Shown piece after piece: positions 11,904 through 22,708 of a stretch of 64,000 nt of DNA. Position 1 is the stretch's first letter. Every line of letters starts with the position of its first letter. The translations under genes were made by a program, and so were the position numbers. Origin of the DNA: Amanita rubescens. Lineage: Eukaryota > Basidiomycota > Agaricomycetes > Agaricales > Amanitaceae. The stretch lies in contig WION01000102.1 in the NCBI GenBank assembly GCA_015039365.1, forward strand, positions 94,645 through 158,644. Direction: 5' to 3'. The notes under the pieces were generated by a model. It saw only the letters and a list, made by a program, of their open reading frames with translations. It was not told where the DNA came from and searched no databases.

Positions 11904-13238
11904 TCATTGCAATAATCTCCTACCGCCTCGCAGACGATATTACTACCACGTTTACGACTGGCTACTCCTTTATCTGCTATAAAACATTTGCATCGCAGGT
12001 GTACGAGCAGGCGTCGGTAGAATTTGAAAAGGATGGGCCGGCGCTTTACACCTGTTCTGGGACCTGAGCTATGGGTGAATCGTGACTAGAGTGGCGCCCT
12101 TCCACCGATGGCTGGCGGCAACCCGTCAATTATATGGATGTGCATTTGGACGCATATATGAGTAAGTCGTTCAAGTTTGAGTCGGAAAAGTGAGTGCTGA
12201 TGAGGGCCAGATTCGAACTTCACACTTGACGAGTTAACCGTGGCCTGTGGCATGTCTGCGGAACGAACGGAAATCGAGTTGGACTTTCAAGTTTGCCGCT
12301 TTTCAGAACAACCCCGGTACTATGAATTCTTTTCTTCCCATTTCGCCATGCCCGTATTCAATATTTCTTCTACAGAATCCTACTACCAAAGTGAATAAGC
12401 AGCGGCAGGAGTAGTAGGAGTTGGTATTATCCGTGTCGGCCGACTTCGCGAAGGATGAATTTTACCCAGGTAACCGTAGTGAGTGATCTACTAGAGGCAA
12501 GGAATGACTGGTGACAAACCTTTTATAGCGACGATTTTCATGGCCAGGTTGCGGTTGGTATGCGGGAGTATTGAAGAAAGGGATGAGAAGGTGCATGAAT
12601 GCTGGGAGTAATTGGGGCTGGTTGCCGACATCAGATTATGTCGTTTTATGCGCATATACGAGTGAGTTCAGAGTACGAGAGGCGCAGATCCGAACCTTCG
12701 AACTTGTCGGCGCAACAATAGCCAGTACCAAAGAATATAACTTGACGCGGATTAAGCATAGCCCATACATGATCCACTTTCCCCGTTTCCGTCGCTCTCG
12801 GTAGCCAAATTACTACGACGGGGTTTTTATACACACGCGTTCTCTTCACAATTACGCTCACAATGCCTTTTTGTTCTTATTCTGCTCGCATTTCGTCTAT
12901 TCGATCGCTTAATCGTACAATACAGGTACTTGAAGAGTTAATATATATAAAGAAATTTGATTAGAGGGATAGAACGCAAAGTAACCTATGTCTTTTGACT
13001 ACTAACCCGACCCAACATCCAGCTAATCAATTGCAGGTTCAGCATCCCATTCCCAACGGCTTAGAAAAAGAAAGCTCTTACGTGACACCTTCTTTTTCGA
13101 TCGGGCTAGTGGGATTGTTATTTGTAGCTTGAACGATACCAATAAAAGGAAATTGTCAGCGTACCAAAGATGTAATACCACATGTAGATCCAACGTGATT
13201 GTCAGGTTCCTTGATTTGGTTCAGGAAAGTAATGCAGC
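11904..13238. other. intergenic flank of duplicated unit
   Basis: Contains homologues of the sequence at 7,560-8,340 and 18,180-18,800 (for example gaatataacttgac at about 12735; ggcttagaaaaagaaagctc at about 13062). Short frames here change between copies, so I see no supported gene. Confidence 0.5.
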
Positions 13239-16200
13239 TCAAACGAAAATTTTGCCTACGTCTTGTACGCGTTTTCGTTTTTGCGAGGCCTGGTGATGGG
13301 ATACATTAATTTCAACACTTGCTGGGTAGAAAGCCCCAATGTACTCACAATAGTATCGGGTGTTAATGAAGACGGCGATTCCTCTCGCAGACTTGCATCG
13401 TCAGAATTGATTTGGGGAGACACAGATTGCGACATCGCTATCATGCTTTCCACGACCTTATTCATTATTGGCCGTTTCGACGGATCCCTCACCCAGCAGC
13501 GCTGAATCACGTCCCACGCTCCATCGCTCAACCGCTGCTCATCTAGCCGGGGGGGTCAAACACCTCGAAAGACGAGGGACAATATCTGCAAGTCTGATTT
13601 ACCAGCGAAAGGTATTTTATTGTAATGGATCTTGAAAGGAATTAGCACAAAGGATCAGTACGTTTATTGTGACGCACTTCATAATAAAGACATCCAAAAG
13701 CGTAGATGTCTGACATTTGAGTTCTGGGAGGAGTGGCATCGGATGGACTTTCGTCGTCTTCTGATAGTCCAAATAACTCTGGAGCCGCAAAGTTCAGATG
13801 TAGCGCTCCCGATCTCGTATTTGTAGCCTCTGAGAGTCGAGTCAAACCAAAGTCAGCAATTCGGACGTGAAAACCATCGTCCAAGAGGACATTCTCCTGG
13901 AGAGAAGAGTCAGCATCGTAACATGGTGTGTCTGAGGTAGAATACCCCGCGGAGATCGCCATGAACGACGCATTCTGAATGGATATATTCCATGGCTTGC
14001 GCGACTTCCAGTATCTTCCGAGATTTAGACATAGAATGAAAGTAAGAAATAGGTGAACGTACGCGTTGTTCAATAACGGCTGCTTGTGGATTAGCTTGTT
14101 TCCGCCATCGGCCTAGAGTACCGTTCTTCATATATGGCGAAACGAGGAAGAATTGTGGCACTGTTGTGTTTGCGATTTCATGGATCCCTAAAAATGGCAG
14201 GACGAATTTGTGCTTGAGAGATCGCCACATCAATGCCTCTCGGCAGAAGGCCTATTGGTCTCCGAATCAGCAATATTTATAACTTGAATGACGCAAAGAG
14301 ACATACTACTTGGTTGTCGCACTTGTACAACACTTTCAACGCAACAGCTTTTCCCCGTCGTTCGCCCTTGAAAACGCGCCCAAAGCCGCCGCCGCCAATA
14401 TAATCGCGCTCGGATGGTATGGTGACTCCAGTTACGATCAAGGAAGTTGGTATGACAGGTGTCTTTTGGATAACTTTAAACATGAAGCGTCGTACCCGCC
14501 GCATAATATCCGCCATGTTAGAGTACTGACTTGATATAGGATGATTGCGAAGCATATCAAGCATGATATCCAACAGTCTACCGGCGTCCGAGGTATTGTC
14601 TATCCGAGTCGCCAGGTCAACGAAGTTCTCTCGAGATAGAACCTCGCACACGAGGTCGACGATCGTTGCACCTAAAGGGGATGTGCCAGTGTAATATACG
14701 TGCTGGCGGTTCTTAAGCGTGGTACATTGCAAGTTTGAAATGGCGCACCTCCCTACCCTTGAGTATATATAGGAGCAATGGAAGGGTGTCGCCGTCAGGA
14801 TCGTACGGCCCCATGTCCAATGATGACACAACGTGCATTTTTGAGAAAACTTCGAACATAAATTGTCTTCTTCGCCCGCTCATGTCTACTGTGAAAGAAT
14901 CCTGATAACGGTTGAAGGGAGTACCATACTCAAGCATCATCAGTAAGAAATCCAACAGATTCTTAGCATCAGAGACTTGGTCCAGTTGTGCTACGGGATC
15001 GATGTAATCATCCCTGGATAGAAGGTGGCACAAAATTTTGATTGTTACTGGGTGTACCGCTTCACCCAACCACTATTATATCCTGAGAGAGACAGAGATT
15101 TCGAGGTTTGAAATGCCACGCACCAGAGAATGATAGTCGAGGATGTAGAGGAGTAATGGAAAAGAATAATCTTCAGGAACATCTGAATTTGGCAGTGGTG
15201 CAACGTGTATCTTTGACATAATTTTCAACAGGAATAGCCTTGTTCGCTGGATCATATCCACATCGTTAAAATCCCTTTTAAAAATAAAACCAAGTACGAA
15301 ATCCAACAGATTTGTGGCGTCTCTGGCGTTGTCAAGCTATGCCGCAATGTCTATGTAGTCCTCCTGGGATAGAATTTCGCATATGAGGTCCCTTATTACG
15401 ACGTCTATTTGGATGGGCGCGAATAAAGTCGACGGCTACCAGCCCTTAGGAGAGTGCATCCCGGTTTGAAATGTTACGCACCTCAGACTCGTTGAGTAAA
15501 GCGATGATCAATCGAAAAGTCTTGCTACGGGGATTCCACGGTAGGCTGGAGTCGGAAAATGATATACCTTGAGTCTTCGCAGTCACTTCCAATATAAATC
15601 GGTTTGCCTGTCCTTTCAAGTCCGCGTTATCAAAAGTCTGAATTGAAGTATGATAGATAAGCCTGCGCAATATAAACTTGAACAGATACATGGCCTCGGA
15701 GTTATGGCGTAGCCCTGCCTCGGAATAGGTGTTGTCTTCTCTTGATAGAATCTCGCTCATGAGATTTACGGCCAATTCATTTGTTGCAAGATGATATCCA
15801 AGCTATTGGCGCTTAGAATAATGTATCACATGTGAAATGCTGCGCACCTCCACATTTCTAAGTATATAGAAAAGAGATGGGACCATATCGCTATGAGGAC
15901 CATATGGAATGTTCAAGGACTGTGGTTCGCCACACATCTTTGAGATAATTGCCAACATAAGTCGTCTCGCCCGTTGGTTCATGTCTATGGTGGCAGAATC
16001 ACGATTTGGTAAAATATTGCGATCAAGCATATGCGTTATTGATTCCAACAAATTCATGGCGTCCGAGAATTGGTTCACTTGTGAGGCGAGGGTGATGTAG
16101 TAGTCCTCCCTGGATAGAATCTCGCTCACAAGGCTGATTATTGTTTCGTTAACAACGGACGGAACGGGAGATTTGAGCTATCGGCTCTTAAGTATAAGTG

Positions 16201-16683
16201 CGTTCCAGTTTGATATGTTGCGCACCTTCAAGTTGCTGAGTATACCGAGGAGTAATGGAAACATATAGTCATCAGGATCATGTGGTATATTTGACGGTGG
16301 GACATCATGAATCCTTGAGATAACTGCCAACATCAATCGTCTTGCTCGTCGGTTCATGTCCACGTTGGCCGGATCGTGATTTAATAAGGAATGATTTTGA
16401 AGCCAATGCCGTATCAAATTTAACAAATTCTCGGCATCCGAAACATGGTCTAGCTGCGCCACGAGGTAAATGTAGTTGTTCTTAGATAGAATCTCCTTCA
16501 TGAGGTTGACCGTCGATGCGTCACGGTATGGAAGAGTTTCGGGCTATTAGACCTTGGATGGATATACTGCGGGTTCGAAATACGGTCGCGTACCTTATTG
16601 CTGAGTGTAAAGAGAAGCAACGAGAACTTGAAGGTGTCATCGCTGCCAACATCATGCGACGTGATGTTCAAGTACCCTTCCAT
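13239..16683 (-). pseudogene. TKL-type kinase with five extra N-modules, two in-frame stops
   Basis: Same layout as the gene at 8343-11065 but with five free N-modules on separate exons (about 16530-16225, 16140-15850, 15790-15484, 15400-15124, 15069-14755), followed by the kinase-linked module (to about 14310; GGGGFGRV, VALKVL). The start exon at 16683 reads MEGYLNITSHDVGSDDTFKF. The catalytic exons look intact ([21 protein letters not shown]). Two nonsense codons break it. One is in the fourth free module (TAG at 15337-15339, where the module normally has an Arg or Gln before LD). The other is in the C-lobe (TGA at 13556-13558, replacing the Leu of [10 protein letters not shown]). The frame continues beyond both to a conserved basic tail (ASQKRKRVQDVG) with a stop at 13239. 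Unless the exons carrying the stops are skipped, no full kinase is made. Confidence 0.75.
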
Positions 16684-17727
16684 GAGTTGCTCCTGATTGT
16701 GAGGCAGTAGGTGCCGTGGAGGCAGTTACTATGCTCGAAGTTGCCTCACGGCGTAGCGTAGCAGAGGCTGTATATATACCACATTCAATCCGCGATAACC
16801 CGAGGAAGGATAAGTTCGGGAATCGGGGGGCGCTGACCAATCACGGCCATCCGACTCATCGACGCGTCCCTCTTCCGCTCCCACGTCTCCCAACCACGTA
16901 CAGCCTTGCAAATACTTTTTACCCGCTGTGTCTGCCCTCAGATTTTTCGCCTTTGCGCTAGGCGCCAAGTCACAGGTATTTCTCAACTTTCACGTCAAAG
17001 TCAATGCCACCACCGTTCTCTAACGTACCCTCACGGTTTATACTACAAGGGCGCGACCAAACCCTCAACCTTCAGACCACTGGACGACGACCTCCTGCCC
17101 AGCCCACGCAGGCTTGGATGTGTATCTTAAAGCAGATCCAACCGCCGTGTGAAGGGCCCGTCACCATAACTAGTATAATTAATCTGGGGATCTTGAGTGC
17201 GTCCCACCCGTCTTCCTTCTACATCGTAAAAGCTGACATATAGCAGCTTTCTCGCTCTCAACAAGTTCATTTCTCTCCCCGTTCAACTCTTTCGCTCCCA
17301 TATCTCTCAAGCACGTATAGCCAGCTTCTTGCAGATGGTGAGACTACTTCGTTCCCAATGCGTCTGTCCTCACATCCCTCGCCTTTGCACTAGACGCCAA
17401 TCAGGCCTACATTCCTCAACTTTCAAGTCAGACTCGGTATAACTACCACTCTCCAATACCCTTGCAGCCTTGCACTTCAAGGGCATGATTATACCATCGA
17501 CCTTCAGACCACTAGAGTCTAGACGATGACCTCTTGCCCGACCTACGCAGGCTTGGACGCGCATCTCAAGGCAGATCCGACTGCAGTGTGAAGGGCCCAT
17601 TACCATTACTGGTCTAATTAATCTGGGAATCTTAAGTGCGTCCCGCTCCTCTTCCTTCAACATCGTAAAAGCTGATATATACATAAACGTGACATAGCGA
17701 AGTTCCAAACCTTGACAACCACATTCC
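16684..17727. other. upstream flank of kinase unit, internally duplicated
   Basis: No gene supported. It consists of two tandem copies of an approximately 410-bp flank segment (entered separately). Confidence 0.5.
16861..17690. repeat. tandem duplication of about 410 bp in kinase flank
   Basis: Copy 1 is about 16861-17235 and copy 2 about 17275-17690. They share ctcgcctttgc-like and cgcctttgcgctag-like segments, ccttcagaccact, cgcaggcttgga, gtgaagggcccatt or gtgaagggcccgtc, and cgtaaaagctga. Single copies occur upstream of the other units. Confidence 0.7.
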
Positions 17728-18069
17728 TTGATGAGTTACAGTTCGAGCACGGGAGAGGAGAGTGCGGGTATTGCGTTTAATCCTTCAGGGTATCCTTTGA
17801 TGGTTGATACTGAAGCACGCTTGGAGGAGAAAACGAGTGGGTTTCCCTTCCAACATTCAGGTATGAATTTTAATGACGCAGATGTGGCTGCCCTGTTAGG
17901 TTTCTCGACAACGAAACAGCCCCGGACCTCCGCACCTCCGCGTTTACTCAATTACGCGACCTCGCTCATATGTATGCTCCATCTTCGCCCCGCAAACTCT
18001 CGTCGTCCACCGTCTAGCTACTACCCCTCGCCATCCTGGCCCTACTCGCGTTTTCGCTTACTTGTCTAG
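17728..18069 (+). CDS. small hypothetical protein, best preserved copy
   Basis: Unrecognised plus-strand frame of 113 residues starting MMSYSSSTGEESAG and containing FNPSGYPLMVDTEARLEE and FPFQHSG. A 39-base segment starting GTATGAAT and ending TTAG looks like an intron, but it is a multiple of three and open, so both forms read in frame. Relative to the copy at 11645, several differences are at third codon positions in the first half, a weak sign of past coding constraint. An alternative frame downstream gives a hydrophobic run (ILALLAFSLTCLA) that is also recognisable near 21660, so the true product may have a membrane segment. Confidence 0.4.
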   Translation: MMSYSSSTGEESAGIAFNPSGYPLMVDTEARLEEKTSGFPFQHSGMNFNDADVAALLGFSTTKQPRTSAPPRLLNYATSLICMLHLRPANSRRPPSSYYPSPSWPYSRFRLLV

Positions 18070-18802
18070 CCAACCTTCAAGGTCACCACAGAAGCGAAGA
18101 CCTCCGCATCCACGTAACGGTACGTCTGGCCCTGTCGCCTTAACATGTCACGTTTTACCCAGGTGACCGTAGCGGGCGAGTGGGCCTTTGCAACTAACGA
18201 TTGGCAGCACATCTTTTATCTAACTGCAATCTTCGCAGCCAAGTTACGGTTTGATATAGCGGGTATTAAAGAAAGGGATGGTGATTGAGATCGGTTACCT
18301 GAGAACGGATTATATCGTTTTATGCGTGTATACGAGTAAGTCTCATGATTCTTCGAATTCTGAGTATGGGAACCGAGTGCTAATGAGGCACAGGTCCGCA
18401 ACAGTGGCCAAGGATATAACTTGATGTCAACTAAGCATGAAAACTATCGCATACATAGTCCCTTATTATACAGTACAGGCTATTAATGAGTTAATATCAA
18501 GGATTTTGAATCGAGTGGATAGAATGTGATGCGGGCAAAGCAACCTAGCTACTGACCCGACCCTACGTCCCACTATTCAATCGCGTGCAGAAGACTTCGT
18601 TCGCGTTCGGAATTCTACTGCAATCAGGTTTAGCGTCCCGCTCCAACGGCTTAGAAAAAGAAAGCTCTTACGTGACGTCTTCTTCTTCGATTGGGCTAGT
18701 GGGATTGTTATTTGTAGCTTGAGTGATACCAGTAAAAGGAAATTGTCAGCATACCGAGGACGATGTTGATGCAATTTGATTGTCAAGTTCCTACAGTGAT
18801 TT
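18070..18802. other. intergenic 3' flank of kinase unit
   Basis: Duplicated flank, homologous to 7,720-8,340 and 12,470-13,200. It includes the shared stretch with gggctagtggg around 18690. No supported gene. Confidence 0.5.
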
Positions 18803-20755
18803 TCAGAAAGCAACGCAGTTCAAACGAAAAAAAAAGCCTACATAATGTACGCGTGTTCGTCTTTGAGAGGCCTGGTGTCGTGTATAGGATATATTAATTA
18901 GCAAAATGTGGTTAGTAGAAAACGCCAATTTGCGCACTGTACTGTCGGGTATCGATGATTCTTCTCGCTGACTTGCATTGTCAGTATTGATTTTGGGAGA
19001 CACAGATTGGGACATCGCTATCATCATTTCCACGACGTTATTCATTCTTGGTCGTTTCAATGGTTCCCTCACCCAGCAGCGCTGAATCGCATCCCATGCT
19101 TCATCGCTCAGAGACTGCTCGTCTAGCCGGGGTGGAAGTACCCCTCGAGAGATGAGGGTCAAAATATGGATGTCTAATTTTCCAGCAAAAGGTATACTAT
19201 CATAGTAAATCTAGGCAAGTCAGCATTAAAGGAGGATCAGCATAATTGTTATGACTCACCTCATAAAAAAGGCATCCAAACGCGTAGACATCCGACATTT
19301 TCGTTCTGGGAGGTGGGTCGTCGGGCGGATTGTCGTCATCCTCACAGATTCCGAATAACTCTGGGGCGGCAAAGTTCAAATGTAGCGCTCCCGATTTCGT
19401 ATTTGTAGCTTCAGAGAGTCGAGTTAAACCAAAGTCAGCTATTTGGACATGGAAATTATCATCCAAGAGAACGTTCTCCTGGATAAAAGAGTCAGCATTG
19501 TAACATATGTATCTGATGTAGATTAGTACCCCGCGGAGATCGCCATGAACTGCGCCTTCTGAATGGATGTATTCCATGGCTTGCGCGACTTCTAGTATCT
19601 TCCGAGCGTTAGACGTAAAATGAAAATAAGAAATGGGTGAAAGCATACGCGTTCTTCAATAACGGCTATTGGTCGATCTGCTTGTTTCCTCCATTGGGCT
19701 AGAGTACCGTTCTTCATATATGGCGAAACGAGGAAAAACTGGGGTACTGTTGTATTTCTAATTTCATGGATCCCTAAAAACGGTAGTACGAACTTGTGCT
19801 TGAGGGATCGCCAGATCAATGCCTCTCGGCAGAAGGCCTGTTTGTCTCCGAATCACCAATAACTCATAACAATGACACAAAGAGACGTACAACTTGGTTG
19901 TCAGACTTGTACAACACTTTCAGTGCAACAACCTTTCCCCGTAGTTTGCCCTTGAAAACGTGCCCAAACCCCCCGCCACCAATATGATCACGATTGGCCG
20001 GTATTCTGACTTTAGCCACAATCAAGGACGGTGGAATGATAGGTATCTTTGAGATAAGTTTGAGCATAAATCTTCGTGCTCGTCGCGAAAAATCCACAAT
20101 GGTGGAGTCCTGACTTGATACGCGATGATTCAGAAGCATGACAAGTATGAAATCCAACAGTCGACTAGCATCCGAGGGATCATCTATCCGAGTCACGAAG
20201 TCGACGTAGTCCTCTCGGGATAGAATCTCGTACACGAGGTCGACAGTGATTTTTGCGCCCAACAAGGAAGAGCCCGGAACTGACATGGTTAAGGCGGTAG
20301 TTTGCGTGCTGGGGAATCCTGAGGGGTCGAACGGAGAGGCTGCTTGCAACGCGTGAGAGCCCAGTGGCAAGGATGGAGCATAGGTATTGTTGAGGATCTT
20401 GGTGGTTGTTCCGTGAGGGGTAGTGACGATGATGGTGTTTAGATCAAGAGGATCGGAGATGTCGATTCTGTAGCCGACGGGGAGGAAAGTATTGAAACCC
20501 GGAATAAGATTGGGGTTGCCATGAAAAAGGCGCGAAACGCGCTGTATAACCCCTATAGTGTCGATGCTGGAGCGAAGTAAAGAGAGGCAAAAAAAGGTGA
20601 ACAGAAAGAACGCACAGTTGACCCTTAAAGTCCTTCATGGTGTCGAGAAACTGGTTGTAGAGCTCGGGCTTGTCCTGGAACTGGGCCTTGACGGCGTCTA
20701 GATAGCTGACGGCGTCTGTGACGTTGAGGGGCTTTGCAGTGGGGACCTTGAGCAT
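18803..20755 (-). CDS. SIN3-type PAH domain fused to TKL-type kinase
   Basis: The first exon starts at the Met at 20755 ([20 protein letters not shown]) and runs to about 20627. A 49-base intron (GTGCGT to CTCCAG) follows, then an exon running uninterrupted from about 20577 to 19895. Across the junction the protein reads [19 protein letters not shown] and then [20 protein letters not shown], which is a paired amphipathic helix (PAH) repeat of the SIN3 corepressor. The same exon continues in frame ([19 protein letters not shown]) into the kinase N-module ([13 protein letters not shown]) and [14 protein letters not shown]. Later exons give [21 protein letters not shown], a C-lobe with [19 protein letters not shown], and the basic tail [12 protein letters not shown]; stop at 18803. 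All catalytic residues are present. PAH domains bind transcription factors, so the fusion could bring a kinase to, or mimic, a SIN3 interface; that is inference. Confidence 0.82.
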
Positions 20756-21337
20756 TTCGGCGTCGTGGGTGGGAGAGGGCGGTGTAATTTACCGTATGTA
20801 GCGCCAACTTACTTCAATAGGAGGCTAACTGAGTTTGAAACGTGTTGAACTGTAAACCTAACTGCTTTTAGCTCCAGGACATGCAGTGCAAGAACCGTCA
20901 CTTGTGTCCGAGCGTCGAATTGACTCTCGTCTGCGCCCTGTTGTTGCAGGCGATGGCGATCGTTAGTAGAGTCAGATGATCGCTGACGCAGGGTCGTCGC
21001 ACCCGCCTGCACGTGAACGTTTGAAGTTGAACTGGCACTGAGGTCATTCAACGTTCAACTCTTCCACTCCCACATCTCCTAACCATGCACTAAGCGCCCT
21101 TGAAGTCACGGATATTCCTCACGTTTCAAGTCAAAGTCAATTCCACCACCATTCTCCAACGACCTTGTATTACAAAACCCTCTACCTTCAGATCACTATT
21201 CGACGGCCTCCTGCCCGGCCTATTAATCTTAAGTGCGTCCCACTCGTCTTCCCTTCGACATCGTAAAAGCTGACATATACACAAGCGTTACATAGCGAAG
21301 TTCCAAACCCTCTATTTGACGACTATCGCATTCCTTG
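20756..21337. other. upstream flank of PAH-kinase gene
   Basis: No gene supported. It carries the shared kinase-unit flank (cgtaaaagctgacatata near 21262). No remnant of further SIN3 exons could be recognised upstream of 20755. Confidence 0.45.
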
Positions 21338-21750
21338 ATGAGCTACAGTTCGAGGGGAGTAGGGGTATTGCGTTTAAACACGCTTGGAGAACGGGAGCGA
21401 GCTTCCTTTCCAGAATTCAGGTGTGAGTGTTAATGACGCTGACGTGGTTTCTCGACGACGAAATAGCCCCGGGCTCCGCACCTCTGCGTTTACTCACTTC
21501 AAATAGACTCTCACTCATATGTATGCTCCGTCTTCGCCTCGCAAATCCCTTTCGGACTGACCATCCTTCGCCGTCTCATAGACGATGACTGCCCACATTT
21601 GACGAGTTATGCATCTCATTCCAGCGTCCTTCCTCCCGTCGTCCTCAGTACCCCTCATCATCCTGGGCCTACTCACGTTTCCACTCACTTGTCTAGCCAA
21701 GTTTCAAGATCACCGCAGAAGCGAAAGCCTCCGGGTCCACGCAACGGCAT
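21338..21750 (+). pseudogene. decayed copy of small hypothetical gene
   Basis: Homologous to 17728-18069 (ATGAGCTACAGTTCGAG start at 21338), but the segment encoding NPSGYPLMVDTEA is deleted and the frame stops early. The downstream hydrophobic segment (IILGLLTFPLTCLA near 21660) is still recognisable. Confidence 0.45.
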
Positions 21751-22708
21751 GTCTGGCGTTGCCTAACATGTCATATAGAACAGTCACCGGTATAAATGCA
21801 GCTACCCTGTAATCTGGTAAAACATGTGCATCGCAGGAGTACGAGCAGGTTTCGGTCGAATTTGAAAAGGATCGGCAGGCGCTTTATCCCGACCTGTTCT
21901 GGGAAATATTGTACCTGAGCTACGGGTGAATCTAGAGCGACTCTCTCATTCCCCAATAGCTGGCGGCAACCCATCAATCGTATGAATGTGCATTTGGACG
22001 TATATATGAGCAAGTCGTTCAAGTTTGAGTCTCGAATCGGAAAAGTGAGTACTGGTGAGGGCTGGATCCGAACTTGACACTTGACGACTGGACCGTGGCC
22101 CGTGCCGAAGGTTACGGGGGGTGTTTGATGCACACTCTATGTCATCGCGTAAGAGAGACGCAGGCTAAGCATGGGAGGTATTTGTACCTTCGTAATCTAC
22201 TCGTGTCCGGAACGAACGGAAATGGAGTTGGACTTTCAAGTTTGCTGGTTTTCAGAACTCGGTTCTTAGTCGGAGATGCGTAATACTTGGTGTAACTGTA
22301 AGCAACTCCAATTTTATATTATGCTACCATAAACGGCGTTGGTTCACGCCTACGTGACAATGCATCTCGACGATACCCTCACCCCGACACACGCCCTAAC
22401 GCTTTCCGCGACGTCTTTTACTCTTCGTCGATTGGATGCTTTCCTCCTCCAGCGACACTGAATCATGTTCCATGCCAAATTAATCAATCTCGGCTCGAGG
22501 TGGAAGCACGCCTCGGGAAACGAGTGTGACGTTCTTTATGTCCTGCTTGCCTGAAACGAGCTCATGATGATCATTTATACGCGCCTAGCAAGTCAATTGC
22601 TGCACGAAACTTCATTCCCTTTCGGAACCCTACAGAAATCACGCTTAGCATCCCATTCCCAGAGGCTTACAAGAAAGTTCGTACACGATGTCTTCGTTTT
22701 CGGCCGGG
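21751..22708. other. intergenic duplicated flank
   Basis: Homologous in part to 11,980-12,310 (for example aatttgaaaaggat, gaacgaacggaaat) and to the 3' flanks of other units. No gene seen. Confidence 0.45.

Noticed and set aside
20444..20577. C-terminal half of the frame starting at 20755
   Set aside because: Reading through the 49-base intron gives a meaningless sequence; splicing restores the PAH repeat in the kinase frame.
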